15,756 nt of DNA from B21-G16 sp003644825 [NCBI: Candidatus Zhuqueibacterota bacterium] (GTDB lineage Bacteria > SM23-31 > B21-G16). The stretch lies in assembly GCA_003644825.1 (NCBI GenBank), contig QNDJ01000007.1:1-15756 (forward strand), given 5' to 3'. The position numbers and the translations under genes are program-made. How positions within the stretch are numbered: position 1 is the stretch's first letter; each line of letters begins with the position of its first letter. The notes under the pieces were generated by a model. That model saw only the letters and a list, made by a program, of their open reading frames with translations. It was not told the DNA's origin and made no database searches. Shown here piece after piece: positions 1 through 6,552 of this stretch.

Positions 1-903
1 ATTATAAATTTCTACTGCTTTATTGATTGTTTTTCTATCTCTTTGAGAGGATTGAAACATCTGAAGAATTAAATATAAAGAATATATAGGATTTCGCATT
101 GCCTTGGCCATATCCTTTGATATTCTCTTTAATGTTTTAAGCCTCTCATCTTTGATTCTTTCCTGTTCAAGAATCTTAAAATCACTCACCATTTTATTGA
201 AAGCATCTCCAAGGAGTCTTGTTTCATTTTTGCTTTTTATTTCAAGGTGTATATCCCGTTCACCCTTTCCAAACCTTCCAAAAGCATCTGTAATAACCTT
301 TATTGGTTCAGTAATTCTCTTTGCAAGAAAGTAAGACAGGAAAAAGGCTATAACAACAGACAGAAGACCAATATAAATCAGGGTATTTCTGAAGGAATTT
401 ATTTTACGTCTGGCATCATTCAAAGAATACACAATTCTTATACAAACATTGCCAGGACTAATACCCTTGACCGGGATTCCAAGGTCAATAACCGGCTCAT
501 TCCTGTAATATGTATTTCTTAAGATTCTATCTTCTCCTTTTAAAGAAAGAAATTTATCTCTTTCTTTATTAAATTCCTTCAGATATTCTTCCTCAAATTT
601 GCTCGAAACAATATCATCTTTTCCTTCTCTCAATATTTCTGCAAGTTTTACCTCTCTTCTTGAAATAATGTTGTCCGTAATATTCTGAAGCTGGAGAACA
701 TTATCAGAAAGAATGCCGGGAACACTCAATAATGAAAACATATACAGCAAACTTGAAGCATTTTCCTTTGTTTCACTCATTACACTATTCTTATATGAGT
801 TGAACAGAAAATAAAGGAGAGTGCTCCATATTATTAAAATAATGATACAGGAAGAGATAAATATCTGGTAATGGATTTTTCTGAAAATCTTTATTTTTCT
901 CAT
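1..903 (-). CDS. HAMP-domain sensor histidine kinase-like protein, C-terminus beyond window
   Basis: Open frame from an ATG at 903 to the window edge, giving 301 residues with the rest missing. Residues about 12-34 form a first membrane segment, about 35-172 an extracytoplasmic sensor region, and about 174-194 a second membrane segment. A HAMP linker (KRITEPIKVITDAF and onward) follows to about 243. Residues 255-283 align without gaps to the HisKA dimerisation helix, but where the family has AHE[IL]RNPL this protein has AKAMRNPI: the phosphoacceptor His is Lys267 and the next Glu is Ala. The ATP-binding domain, if present, is outside. The start overlaps the stop of the upstream binding-protein gene as ATGA, so the two are probably translationally coupled and the binding protein may present its ligand to this sensor. 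It could be a degenerate, non-autophosphorylating kinase. Membrane and HAMP architecture is secure; activity is unknown. Confidence 0.85.
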   Translation of the reverse strand, partial: MRKIKIFRKIHYQIFISSCIIILIIWSTLLYFLFNSYKNSVMSETKENASSLLYMFSLLSVPGILSDNVLQLQNITDNIISRREVKLAEILREGKDDIVSSKFEEEYLKEFNKERDKFLSLKGEDRILRNTYYRNEPVIDLGIPVKGISPGNVCIRIVYSLNDARRKINSFRNTLIYIGLLSVVIAFFLSYFLAKRITEPIKVITDAFGRFGKGERDIHLEIKSKNETRLLGDAFNKMVSDFKILEQERIKDERLKTLKRISKDMAKAMRNPIYSLYLILQMFQSSQRDRKTINKAVEIYN

Positions 904-2426
904 TCTATAATTACTTCCTTAAAATCAGGTAAACTTAAGGGGCTTAATCTAAAATTCTTTATTCTGGGTGAAACTCCAAAATAAGGTGAATAAAAATTGA
1001 AAAAAATACAGGGGGTATCCTTTATCAACAGTTCCTGTATTTTTATGTAGACTTTTTCTCTTTCTTTTTGGTCAAATGTTGTTATCCCCTTTATTAGAAG
1101 CCTATCAACCTCAGGATTATTATAATTCATTATATTTTCTGGAAATTTTGAGTAAAATAATGGATACAGGGTTCCATCAGGGTCAAGAATCGAATTTTTA
1201 ATACCATCTAAAAAGATGTCTGCTTTACCATTTTTGATGTATCTATCATATTCATTCCAGCTATCAAATGTAATTAAATCCACATCAAAACCAGATTTAT
1301 TTAACTGCCTGATTATGGTATTTATCATCCCCTTACTTCTGAATGCAAATTCAGAGTAAAATGCAAATGTAGCTTTAATTTTCCCCTTTACCCCTGACAA
1401 TTTTATATAACGTCTGGCAACGGGGGGGTCATATTTTTCCTGTTTCAGTTCTTTGGAATGCCCCAATATACCTGGTGGTAAAGGAGAATCTGCAGGTATC
1501 GCATTACCCTGGTTTATATAATAAACAATCTCTTTTCTGTTTATAGCTTTTAATGCAGCTTTTCTCAAATATATATTTTTAAATGGATTTTTCCTATTGT
1601 TAAAACATATACAGACAAGGGATATCGGTATATTCTTAAAAATAGATATATTGTTTTCTTCAAAAACTCTGAAATAATTACCTGCTACGGGGGATGTAAC
1701 ATCAATCTTTCCCTCCACCATAAGGTCATGCCTTTTCCAGTGCCTACAGATTTTGAATTCAAGACAATTTATGCGGGGGATTTTACCCCAGTATCTTTTA
1801 TTTTTTTCAAGGAGTATACTTTTTCCTTTAATCCAGTCCTTAACTAAAAATGGACCTGTTCCTATGGGCTTAAATTCACCTCCATTCAGAAAACTATGCA
1901 TTACCCTGCCTGATATAATACAGGATATAAAAGGGCTTGAAAGTATCTTTAAAAAGGGGCTGTAAACCCTTTTTAAATAGAATACCAGTTTATATTTTCC
2001 CTGAATTTCAATCCTCTGAAGGATTTCAGATAAAATCGAAGGCTCTAAATTTTTAAAATTATGATTGTTTAAAAAGTAAGGAGAAAAGGTATCATACACA
2101 TCCCTTGAGGTTAGTTCTTCACCATTATGGAAAAGTATTCCCTTTTTCAGGTATATTGTATATGCTTTTTTATCGGAAGAAAGTTCCCAGGAATCAGCAA
2201 GGTTGGGTTTAACAGCAGATGTTTCATAATCAAAAGTAAACAGGGGCTCAAAAATCTGTGAAAATATCAGAGGGAAATCTACATACTGGGGTAAGAATGG
2301 GTTTAAATTTTCAGGTTCTACAGATATAGCATAAACTATCTTTTCTGGATTATTCCTGTTCAGTACATATACTAAAACTGCAACAATTACAACAAAAACA
2401 ATTAAGAGGTAAAACTTTCTTTTCAC
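900..2426 (-). CDS. Membrane-anchored family 5 extracellular solute (peptide)-binding protein
   Basis: A 508-residue protein resembling SBP family 5 (OppA/DppA/NikA type). It has the usual opening after the signal (YAISVEPENLNPFL), a central GTGPFLVKDW segment, and a C-terminal region where DPDGTLYPLFYS and NNPEVDRLLIKG are typical. Residues about 5-23 are one hydrophobic helix with no lipobox Cys and no clear cleavage site, so it is probably held in the membrane by an uncleaved anchor. Length is normal for the family. The start is GTG at 2426. No Shine-Dalgarno lies within 5-13 bases of it, and the codon sits in the loop of a 19-bp hairpin. No ABC permease or ATPase gene adjoins it in the window; it is followed by a sensor kinase in ATGA overlap, which suggests ligand sensing rather than only uptake. 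The substrate cannot be read from sequence; nickel, peptides or another oligomer are possible. Confidence 0.88.
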   Translation of the reverse strand: MKRKFYLLIVFVVIVAVLVYVLNRNNPEKIVYAISVEPENLNPFLPQYVDFPLIFSQIFEPLFTFDYETSAVKPNLADSWELSSDKKAYTIYLKKGILFHNGEELTSRDVYDTFSPYFLNNHNFKNLEPSILSEILQRIEIQGKYKLVFYLKRVYSPFLKILSSPFISCIISGRVMHSFLNGGEFKPIGTGPFLVKDWIKGKSILLEKNKRYWGKIPRINCLEFKICRHWKRHDLMVEGKIDVTSPVAGNYFRVFEENNISIFKNIPISLVCICFNNRKNPFKNIYLRKAALKAINRKEIVYYINQGNAIPADSPLPPGILGHSKELKQEKYDPPVARRYIKLSGVKGKIKATFAFYSEFAFRSKGMINTIIRQLNKSGFDVDLITFDSWNEYDRYIKNGKADIFLDGIKNSILDPDGTLYPLFYSKFPENIMNYNNPEVDRLLIKGITTFDQKEREKVYIKIQELLIKDTPCIFFNFYSPYFGVSPRIKNFRLSPLSLPDFKEVIIE

Positions 2427-2456
2427 GGATAAAATTTAAGAAAATTTTACCTCTTA
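2403..2456 (-). promoter_or_regulatory. 19-bp hairpin spanning the start of the binding-protein gene
   Basis: The arms at 2438-2456 and 2403-2421 are complementary over 19 positions; in RNA one pair is G-U and the rest are Watson-Crick. The 16-nt loop (2422-2437) contains the GTG start codon at 2424-2426. The AGAGG sequence upstream of the gene is inside the 5' arm and pairs with codons 3-8. On the transcript the 3' arm is followed by a U-rich stretch (AAUUGUUUUUGUUG). It could mask translation, act as a leaky attenuator between the small ORF and the binding protein, or be a protein-binding site. The structure is seen in the sequence; its role is inferred. Confidence 0.6.
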
Positions 2457-2486
2457 TGCAACCCAAAATTAATTGATTAAGTTATG

Positions 2487-2573
2487 CTATAAACCAAAGC
2501 TACTTACTCTTACCGTAGCATCCCCATTCATTACCCGGATAAACCACCTGGTAAAAGAAATTAAAGAACGCAT
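2487..2573 (-). CDS. Small ORF of 28 residues, candidate peptide or leader peptide
   Basis: An ATG at 2573 is preceded by AAGGAGG (2579-2585), five bases from the start; this is the strongest Shine-Dalgarno match in the window. The ORF ends with TAG at 2487. The product begins MRSLISFTRWFIRVMNG and ends SSFGL. It has four Arg and one Asp, so it is basic, and residues 2-15 could form an amphipathic helix. There is no Cys, Lys or Pro. It lies 12 bases after the stop of the radical SAM gene and 60 bases before the binding-protein start, in the same direction. I do not recognise the family. Possible roles are a substrate of the radical SAM enzyme, a secreted signal, a small membrane-associated peptide, or a regulatory leader for the next gene. 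The ribosome-binding site argues for translation; function is open. Confidence 0.55.
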   Translation of the reverse strand: MRSLISFTRWFIRVMNGDATVRVSSFGL

Positions 2574-2585
2574 TTTTACCTCCTT

Positions 2586-3941
2586 TTAGTTAAATCTATT
2601 AATTAATATTCCTTCTTTTCTCAGTCTTTTATATCTTTTTTTTCTATTTATTCTGTCCACAAAAGGATAGATTCCTTTAATCAGGAACTCCAGCAACAGT
2701 TTAGAAAGTTTTGCCCTCCAGTCCGGTATTCTGTATTTAAAACCACTGACATAATTTCCTTTTAATCTGTCTTTTATTTTTTCAAAAATTGGCGTTCCTT
2801 TGTATACTTCCATAGTTGGCTCAATGGATAGATTTCCGTTTCTAACGTGATGATTGGTTCTGAGAAAGTTCAGGAATTTGATATTTTCTTTCACCTCATT
2901 AAAGGATGTTTCATTATCAAAAAAGATGAAACCAATTTTATACGGTATATCAAGCTGGTCCAGGGTTTTCATTGCTTCAATATTTTTTTCAACGGTAGTT
3001 CCCTTATTGAATCTTTTAAGTCCTTCATTAAACCCGCTTTCCACGCCAATAAACACAGTAGCAAGACCTGCTCTTTTAAGGAGTTTGAATAAATTTTTTT
3101 CTATATCATTGGCTCTACACGCTATAGCGAAACCAACCTTAAGATTCCTTTTAAGAATATTCTCAGCAATTCCTACGGAATGACTTTTTCCATTTTCGCC
3201 GGGTCCGATAAACTGATCATCTATGAAGGTAAACCGAGTGAAATTAAATTTTTTATTCAGATATTCAATTTCGTCAACAACGTTTTCCGGAGACCTGCAT
3301 CTCCATTTTTTGCCCGGGCTCAAACCATAAAAACTGGAGATTGAGCAAAAACTGCACCTTCCATAGCACCCTCTTGAAGTTATTAAGGTGATGGAACCTG
3401 ATTCGAGGTAAACCTGCTTCGAATAATCTCTGGCAGGCCAGTTAAGAGAATCAAGGTCCTCAATAAGAGGGCGTGGTGGATTTACAACAATTTCATCACC
3501 TCTTCTAAAAGAAACTCCTTTTACACCTTCAAGAGATTCACTCTGTTCAATTCTTTCCACAAGTTCATTAAAAGTTTTTTCTCCTTCACCCCTTACTATA
3601 GAATCGATTTCTTTAAAATCTGTCAGAAGCTCTTTATGATTGAAAGTAGGAAAATGGTGCCCAAGGGTAATATGCCCCCGATAGCCTTCTTTTCTCAATC
3701 TTTTTATCAATTTAATACCCCTTGGAGCATTTATCTCAATAAGGGACAAACCAAGTATATCAGGGTTAAAATAGGCGATTATATTTATCAGTTCCTTTAT
3801 AGAAAAATTCAAAATAGCATTATAACATATATGTACATCATGTTTTCTATCTGCATTACCCTTCAGGTAAGCAATACCGAGGATTTCAAACCTTGGCTTT
3901 TTGTGGTCGTCTGGTGAAACATCTAATAGGAATATCTTCAT
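2586..3941 (-). CDS. B12-binding-domain radical SAM protein
   Basis: The N-terminal 140 residues or so look like a cobalamin-binding Rossmann-type domain (MKIFLLDVSP, then NPDILGLSLIEINAPRGIKL, then GEGEKTFNELV). No DxHxxG base-off motif is seen, as is usual in this class. The radical SAM domain follows with the CxxxCxxC cluster motif CYGRCSFC (Cys192, 196 and 199 counted from the ATG) and the W-R-RSPENVVDEIEYL block common in B12 radical SAM proteins. The Lys/Arg-rich C-terminus may bind a charged partner or membrane surface. I chose ATG at 3941, which has AAGAG nine bases upstream; a TTG at 3947 would add two residues. Members carry out methylations, ring formation and other difficult chemistry; the substrate here is unknown. 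A 28-residue ORF and a peptide-binding protein follow, making a peptide substrate a reasonable but unproven guess. Confidence 0.88.
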   Translation of the reverse strand: MKIFLLDVSPDDHKKPRFEILGIAYLKGNADRKHDVHICYNAILNFSIKELINIIAYFNPDILGLSLIEINAPRGIKLIKRLRKEGYRGHITLGHHFPTFNHKELLTDFKEIDSIVRGEGEKTFNELVERIEQSESLEGVKGVSFRRGDEIVVNPPRPLIEDLDSLNWPARDYSKQVYLESGSITLITSRGCYGRCSFCSISSFYGLSPGKKWRCRSPENVVDEIEYLNKKFNFTRFTFIDDQFIGPGENGKSHSVGIAENILKRNLKVGFAIACRANDIEKNLFKLLKRAGLATVFIGVESGFNEGLKRFNKGTTVEKNIEAMKTLDQLDIPYKIGFIFFDNETSFNEVKENIKFLNFLRTNHHVRNGNLSIEPTMEVYKGTPIFEKIKDRLKGNYVSGFKYRIPDWRAKLSKLLLEFLIKGIYPFVDRINRKKRYKRLRKEGILINRFN

Positions 3942-4063
3942 CTTCAAAATCTCTTAACCAATCAAATTTTCAACTAAAATGTAGGCGGGTAAAGTGTGTG
4001 TTAAAAGGGTTATTAACAGATAAATGGTATTTAATAAGTTAAAAAATCAATTCTAAATTTTTT
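3942..4063. other. Spacer between grpE and the radical SAM gene
   Basis: AT-rich, 122 bases. Just after the grpE stop there is a weak A-tract/T-tract inverted repeat (about 4042-4062) that is too AT-rich to call a terminator confidently. No clear -35/-10 pair and no small ORF with a ribosome-binding site was seen. It probably separates two transcription units. Confidence 0.3.
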
Positions 4064-4591
4064 TTATCCAGAAGTTAAATCTGATTTACTTTTTTCATCA
4101 TATCTTCCAACAATAACCCTGGCTGGTCTGAGTAATATATTGTTTATTGTGTACCCTGTCTGTACCACATCCAGGATAACATCATCAAGTTCTTCCTGAT
4201 AAACAGGCTTTACCATAATCGCTTCATGGAAATTATGGTCAAACTTCTCACCTTTTGAAGGAATCTTTTTTAAACCGTTAACTTTCAACATATTCTCAAT
4301 CTTTTTGTATATAAGCTCAATTCCTTCCCTGAAGGATTGATATTCATCACTATTGTGTTTCATACACTTTTCAATATCATCAATTATGGGCAGTATAGAT
4401 TTAAATATTTCTCTCTTTATATAGTTAGCAAGTTCCTCTCTTTCTTTTTCAACTCTTTTCTTGTAGTTTTCAAAATCAGCTTTAATTCTGAGGAACTTAT
4501 TCTTATATTCATTAAAATCCTTTCCAGAATCAACATCTATTTTCTGTTTTTCATCATTACCATAATCTTCTTTTTCTAAAAATTGCTCCAC
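4064..4591 (-). CDS. grpE: GrpE, nucleotide exchange factor for DnaK
   Basis: GrpE acts in the cytoplasm to release ADP from the Hsp70 chaperone DnaK. The N-terminal third is charged and helical (coiled-coil dimer region, with RIKADFENYKKRVEKER typical). The C-terminal beta domain contains GEKFDHNFHEAI and a TGYTINNILLRPARVIVG segment, the family signature. At about 175 residues it is of normal length. I prefer the GTG at 4591, which has AGAGG eight bases upstream; the GTG at 4600 directly abuts that ribosome-binding site and would add three residues. It lies immediately downstream of dnaJ (13 bases from the dnaJ stop), an order that differs from the usual hrcA-grpE-dnaK-dnaJ. No dnaK is in the window. 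Confidence 0.95.
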   Translation of the reverse strand: MEQFLEKEDYGNDEKQKIDVDSGKDFNEYKNKFLRIKADFENYKKRVEKEREELANYIKREIFKSILPIIDDIEKCMKHNSDEYQSFREGIELIYKKIENMLKVNGLKKIPSKGEKFDHNFHEAIMVKPVYQEELDDVILDVVQTGYTINNILLRPARVIVGRYDEKSKSDLTSG

Positions 4592-4603
4592 AAAAATCAC
4601 CTC

Positions 4604-5716
4604 TTAATATTTTATTCCGCTGATTTCAGCAAATTCTCTCAGCAATTTTTTCTGTTTTTCATTTAATTTTTCAGGTACCCTTATCTTTATATTAACGAAC
4701 ATATCACCTGTGGAATCTTTTGTTTTTACCCCCAGTCCTTTGAGTCTGAAAATCGATTCACTCTGTGTCCCCGGTGGAATTTTTAGGTCCACTTTTTTCC
4801 CGTAAATAGTTTTTATCCTTATTTTCGTTCCGAGTGTTGCCTGGATAATATTCAAAGGAATATCAACATAAATATCATTACCTTTCCTTTTAAAGAAAGA
4901 ATCCTGGCTTATATGAATTTCCACAATCAAATCTCCAGGTGTACCACCAGCAATACCTTTATTTCCCTGTCCGGAAAGTCTCAATCTTTCACCGTCTTTT
5001 ATACCAGGTGGAATATTCAGGCTTATTTTTTTTAAAACATTTACACTTCCTTTTCCGTTGCACCGACTACAAACTCTGGATATTTTTTTTCCTCTACCGA
5101 AACATACTGGACAGGGCTTACTGAATGCAAACGAACCCTTGACCTCCGAGATAGTGCCTCTTCCACCACAATTACTGCATATCTCAATGGAGCTGCCTGG
5201 TTCTGCTCCTGTTCCACCACATCGATGACATACTTCTTCTCTCTGAACTTTTATTAAAACTTTTCCACCTTCCACTGATGTTTTCAGCGGTATATTTAAT
5301 TCAGAATATATATCTTTACCTTTCTGGGGTGCGTAGCTCTCCTGTCTTATATTTTCTCCAAAATCAAAAAACTGTGAAAAAATATCATCCAGCCCCAGAT
5401 CACCAAAGTTTACTGAACTGTATCTTTTTCCTTTTTTGAATCCACCAAATATATCCCTCAGGTCAAATCCATTCATACCGGAGAAACTTCCTGAAGCACC
5501 AAACTTTCTTAACCTGTCATATTTCTCTCTCTTTCTGGGATCACTAAGGACTTCATAAGCTTCAGAAATGTCTTTAAACTTTTCTTCTGCCTGTTTGTTA
5601 TTAGGGTTTTTATCGGGATGATATTTCTTTGCCAGCTTTCTATAAGCCTTTCTAATCTCATTCTGAGTTGCATTTTCATTAATTTCAAGGATTTTATAAT
5701 AATCCTTCTGCGGCAT
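4604..5716 (-). CDS. dnaJ: DnaJ, Hsp40 co-chaperone (type I)
   Basis: DnaJ stimulates DnaK ATPase activity and delivers unfolded clients. The J domain occupies residues about 4-70 with the catalytic HPD at 33-35 (KKYHPDKNP). A Gly/Phe-rich linker with DIFGGF follows at about 75-120. The zinc-binding region at 163-223 has four CxxCxGxG repeats ([32 protein letters not shown]). The C-terminal peptide-binding domains contain [17 protein letters not shown] and [18 protein letters not shown]. It is complete at 370 residues, the usual size. The ATG at 5716 has AAGGTGAG upstream. It forms a two-gene unit with grpE. No CIRCE element is visible upstream. Confidence 0.97.
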   Translation of the reverse strand: MPQKDYYKILEINENATQNEIRKAYRKLAKKYHPDKNPNNKQAEEKFKDISEAYEVLSDPRKREKYDRLRKFGASGSFSGMNGFDLRDIFGGFKKGKRYSSVNFGDLGLDDIFSQFFDFGENIRQESYAPQKGKDIYSELNIPLKTSVEGGKVLIKVQREEVCHRCGGTGAEPGSSIEICSNCGGRGTISEVKGSFAFSKPCPVCFGRGKKISRVCSRCNGKGSVNVLKKISLNIPPGIKDGERLRLSGQGNKGIAGGTPGDLIVEIHISQDSFFKRKGNDIYVDIPLNIIQATLGTKIRIKTIYGKKVDLKIPPGTQSESIFRLKGLGVKTKDSTGDMFVNIKIRVPEKLNEKQKKLLREFAEISGIKY

Positions 5717-5734
5717 AATCTCTCACCTTTTTAA

Positions 5735-5763
5735 AAAATATTATTAAAATATACATAACTCAA
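5735..5763 (-). promoter_or_regulatory. Possible sigma-70-type promoter of dnaJ-grpE
   Basis: TTGAGT (5758-5763) and TATTTT (5735-5740) are separated by 17 bases. In so AT-rich a spacer such matches occur by chance, and the predicted start would leave a leader of only about 12 bases. The pair may also be read from the sigma-54 promoter of the small membrane gene upstream. Low confidence. Confidence 0.25.
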
Positions 5764-5789
5764 ATAACATAGAAAAAAACCAAACTTAT

Positions 5790-6002
5790 TTAAAATATCC
5801 TTATACGAACAGATTCCTTTTTCAATTTCCTGACATACAATGCACCTGTTATTATTAATCCTCCAATAAAAAACAGAAAAGCTGAAACCATTGCAACCAG
5901 AATTCTCGGAAAAACAAATATTAATAATCCAGCAACAACAAAAAATAGACCCTTTATTAAATACACCCACCATGGACTATCATTAAACAGGTAGAACCAC
6001 AT
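5790..6002 (-). CDS. Small two-helix membrane protein, DUF308/HdeD-like
   Basis: A 70-residue product with two hydrophobic segments (about 11-30 and 34-56) joined by a short FPRI turn, and a basic C-terminal tail (RKLKKESVRIRIF). The GLxxFVFP-then-hydrophobic pattern resembles one repeat unit of DUF308/HdeD-type membrane proteins, which is a weak family assignment. The ATG at 6002 has a strong AAAGGAGGT nine bases upstream, which separates it from a competing out-of-phase frame at 5731-5973. A sigma-54 promoter at 6048-6063 gives a leader of about 35 bases, so it is probably expressed under a specific stress or nutrient signal. It would sit in the cytoplasmic membrane; the biochemical role is unknown. 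Confidence 0.75.
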   Translation of the reverse strand: MWFYLFNDSPWWVYLIKGLFFVVAGLLIFVFPRILVAMVSAFLFFIGGLIITGALYVRKLKKESVRIRIF

Positions 6003-6047
6003 CGGTTATTACCTCCTTTCAATCGGAATCTTTCATTTATAGATAAG

Positions 6048-6063
6048 GGCAATCTTTATACCA
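6048..6063 (-). promoter_or_regulatory. Sigma-54 (-24/-12) promoter upstream of the small membrane gene
   Basis: The minus strand reads TGGTATAAAGATTGCC. The invariant GG and GC are separated by exactly 10 bases, as sigma-54 requires, and TTGC is intact. The expected start is near 6037, 35 bases before the ATG at 6002. A near-identical element lies upstream of the FmdB-type gene. Half-sites TGACA and TGTCA at 6113-6117 and 6145-6149 could be activator-binding sites. Confidence 0.72.
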
Positions 6064-6110
6064 GAATTTTCAGAGAGAATTAAGCTTGAAAAATGCAAAA
6101 ATTTAAAAGA

Positions 6111-6151
6111 AATGACATTATGGCAATAAATAACGAAAGAATTATGTCATT
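6111..6151 (-). terminator. Probable terminator of the small Cys/His gene (or upstream activator site)
   Basis: Inverted repeat: arms at 6141-6151 and 6111-6121 match at 10 of 11 positions, with a 19-nt loop. It lies 11 bases after the stop of the 58-residue gene and is followed on the transcript by TTTCTTTTAAATTTTT. The stem is AT-rich, so termination may be weak. Its TGACA/TGTCA arms lie about 50-90 bases upstream of the sigma-54 promoter, so it could instead, or also, bind an enhancer protein. Confidence 0.45.
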
Positions 6152-6161
6152 ATTGCATATT

Positions 6162-6338
6162 TTAGAGGTTTTTAATCAGTTTCAATTTTTTTTTTGATAC
6201 TGCTATTTTCCTTTGAATGTCTTTTTTCTTGAGCACCAATGTGGTATGACAATCAATACAGTTATAGAGAGATACCGTTTCTCCACTACCATTAACTTCC
6301 TGTTCGCCAATATAAACAAGATTTTTATGAGAGCACAT
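6162..6338 (-). CDS. Small Cys/His (zinc-ribbon-like) protein, 58 residues
   Basis: ATG at 6338, TAA at 6162, with AGGGTG seven bases before the start. The product opens MCSHKNLVYIGEQEV, giving a C-x-H pair, and has CIDCH at residues 27-31, giving a second metal-ligand pair. The C-terminal 20 residues are Lys-rich. I read this as a small zinc- or iron-binding domain of the type often called a hypothetical zinc-ribbon protein. It is not secreted. It sits downstream of the cofactor operon, separated by a hairpin at 6498-6540 and by about 160 bases with palindromes, so it is probably its own unit. No function is assigned; the Lys-rich tail would allow nucleic-acid contact. Confidence 0.7.
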   Translation of the reverse strand: MCSHKNLVYIGEQEVNGSGETVSLYNCIDCHTTLVLKKKDIQRKIAVSKKKLKLIKNL

Positions 6339-6423
6339 ATTATTACACCCTTTTATTAATGTTATCGGCAGAGGATGAAAAAATATTAATCGAATTACAG
6401 CAAATTTTTAAATATTCCATTCT

Positions 6424-6455
6424 ATAGATATATCTATTACCAGAATTGAATTCTG
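6424..6455. repeat. Two adjacent perfect palindromes
   Basis: ATAGATATATCTAT at 6424-6437 is a perfect 14-base palindrome. CAGAATTGAATTCTG at 6441-6455 is perfect apart from its central base. They lie about 85-115 bases upstream of the 58-residue gene and could be operators for it. The 13-mer GAATTCTGATAGG (6448-6460) recurs in inverse orientation at 14539-14551, next to the FmdB-type gene's sigma-54 promoter. Confidence 0.45.
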
Positions 6456-6497
6456 ATAGGGGAAAAATACACTGGAAATCTCTGAAAAGACTAATAA

Positions 6498-6540
6498 GAA
6501 AAGAGCAGGTTTTGTAATAGAGATTGCCCTGCCACTTTTC
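6498..6540 (-). terminator. Probable terminator at the end of the tungsten/Moco operon
   Basis: A stem of GAAAAG plus GCAGG (6528-6540) pairs with CCTGC plus CTTTTC (6498-6509), with one small internal loop and an 18-nt hairpin loop. It starts 12 bases after the arsA-like stop and is followed on the transcript by TTATTAG, so the U-tract is mostly inside the 3' arm. The stem is clear; terminator strength is uncertain. Confidence 0.5.
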
Positions 6541-6552
6541 TCACCTTAAAAC

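Noticed and set aside
104-522. Plus-strand frames over the kinase, and other plus-strand frames (for example 1753-1965, 2847-3183, 11381-11773, 14569-15096)
   Set aside because: They are antisense to well-supported minus-strand genes and give low-complexity products without family motifs.
5717-5789. CIRCE or other heat-shock operator before dnaJ
   Set aside because: No TTAGCACTC-N9-GAGTGCTAA-like repeat is visible.
5731-5973. 80-residue minus-strand frame overlapping the small membrane gene
   Set aside because: Different phase from 5790-6002, Cys/Asn-rich low-complexity product with no ribosome-binding site; the overlapping frame has AAAGGAGGT and a sensible two-helix product.
6263-6400. 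25-residue ORF on the minus strand starting near 6415, ahead of the 58-residue gene
   Set aside because: No Shine-Dalgarno before its ATG and no recognisable features; it ends inside the ribosome-binding region of the next gene.
6426-6443. CTGGTAATAGATATATC as a third sigma-54 promoter
   Set aside because: The GG is present but the required GC at N10 spacing is AT; TTGC is absent.
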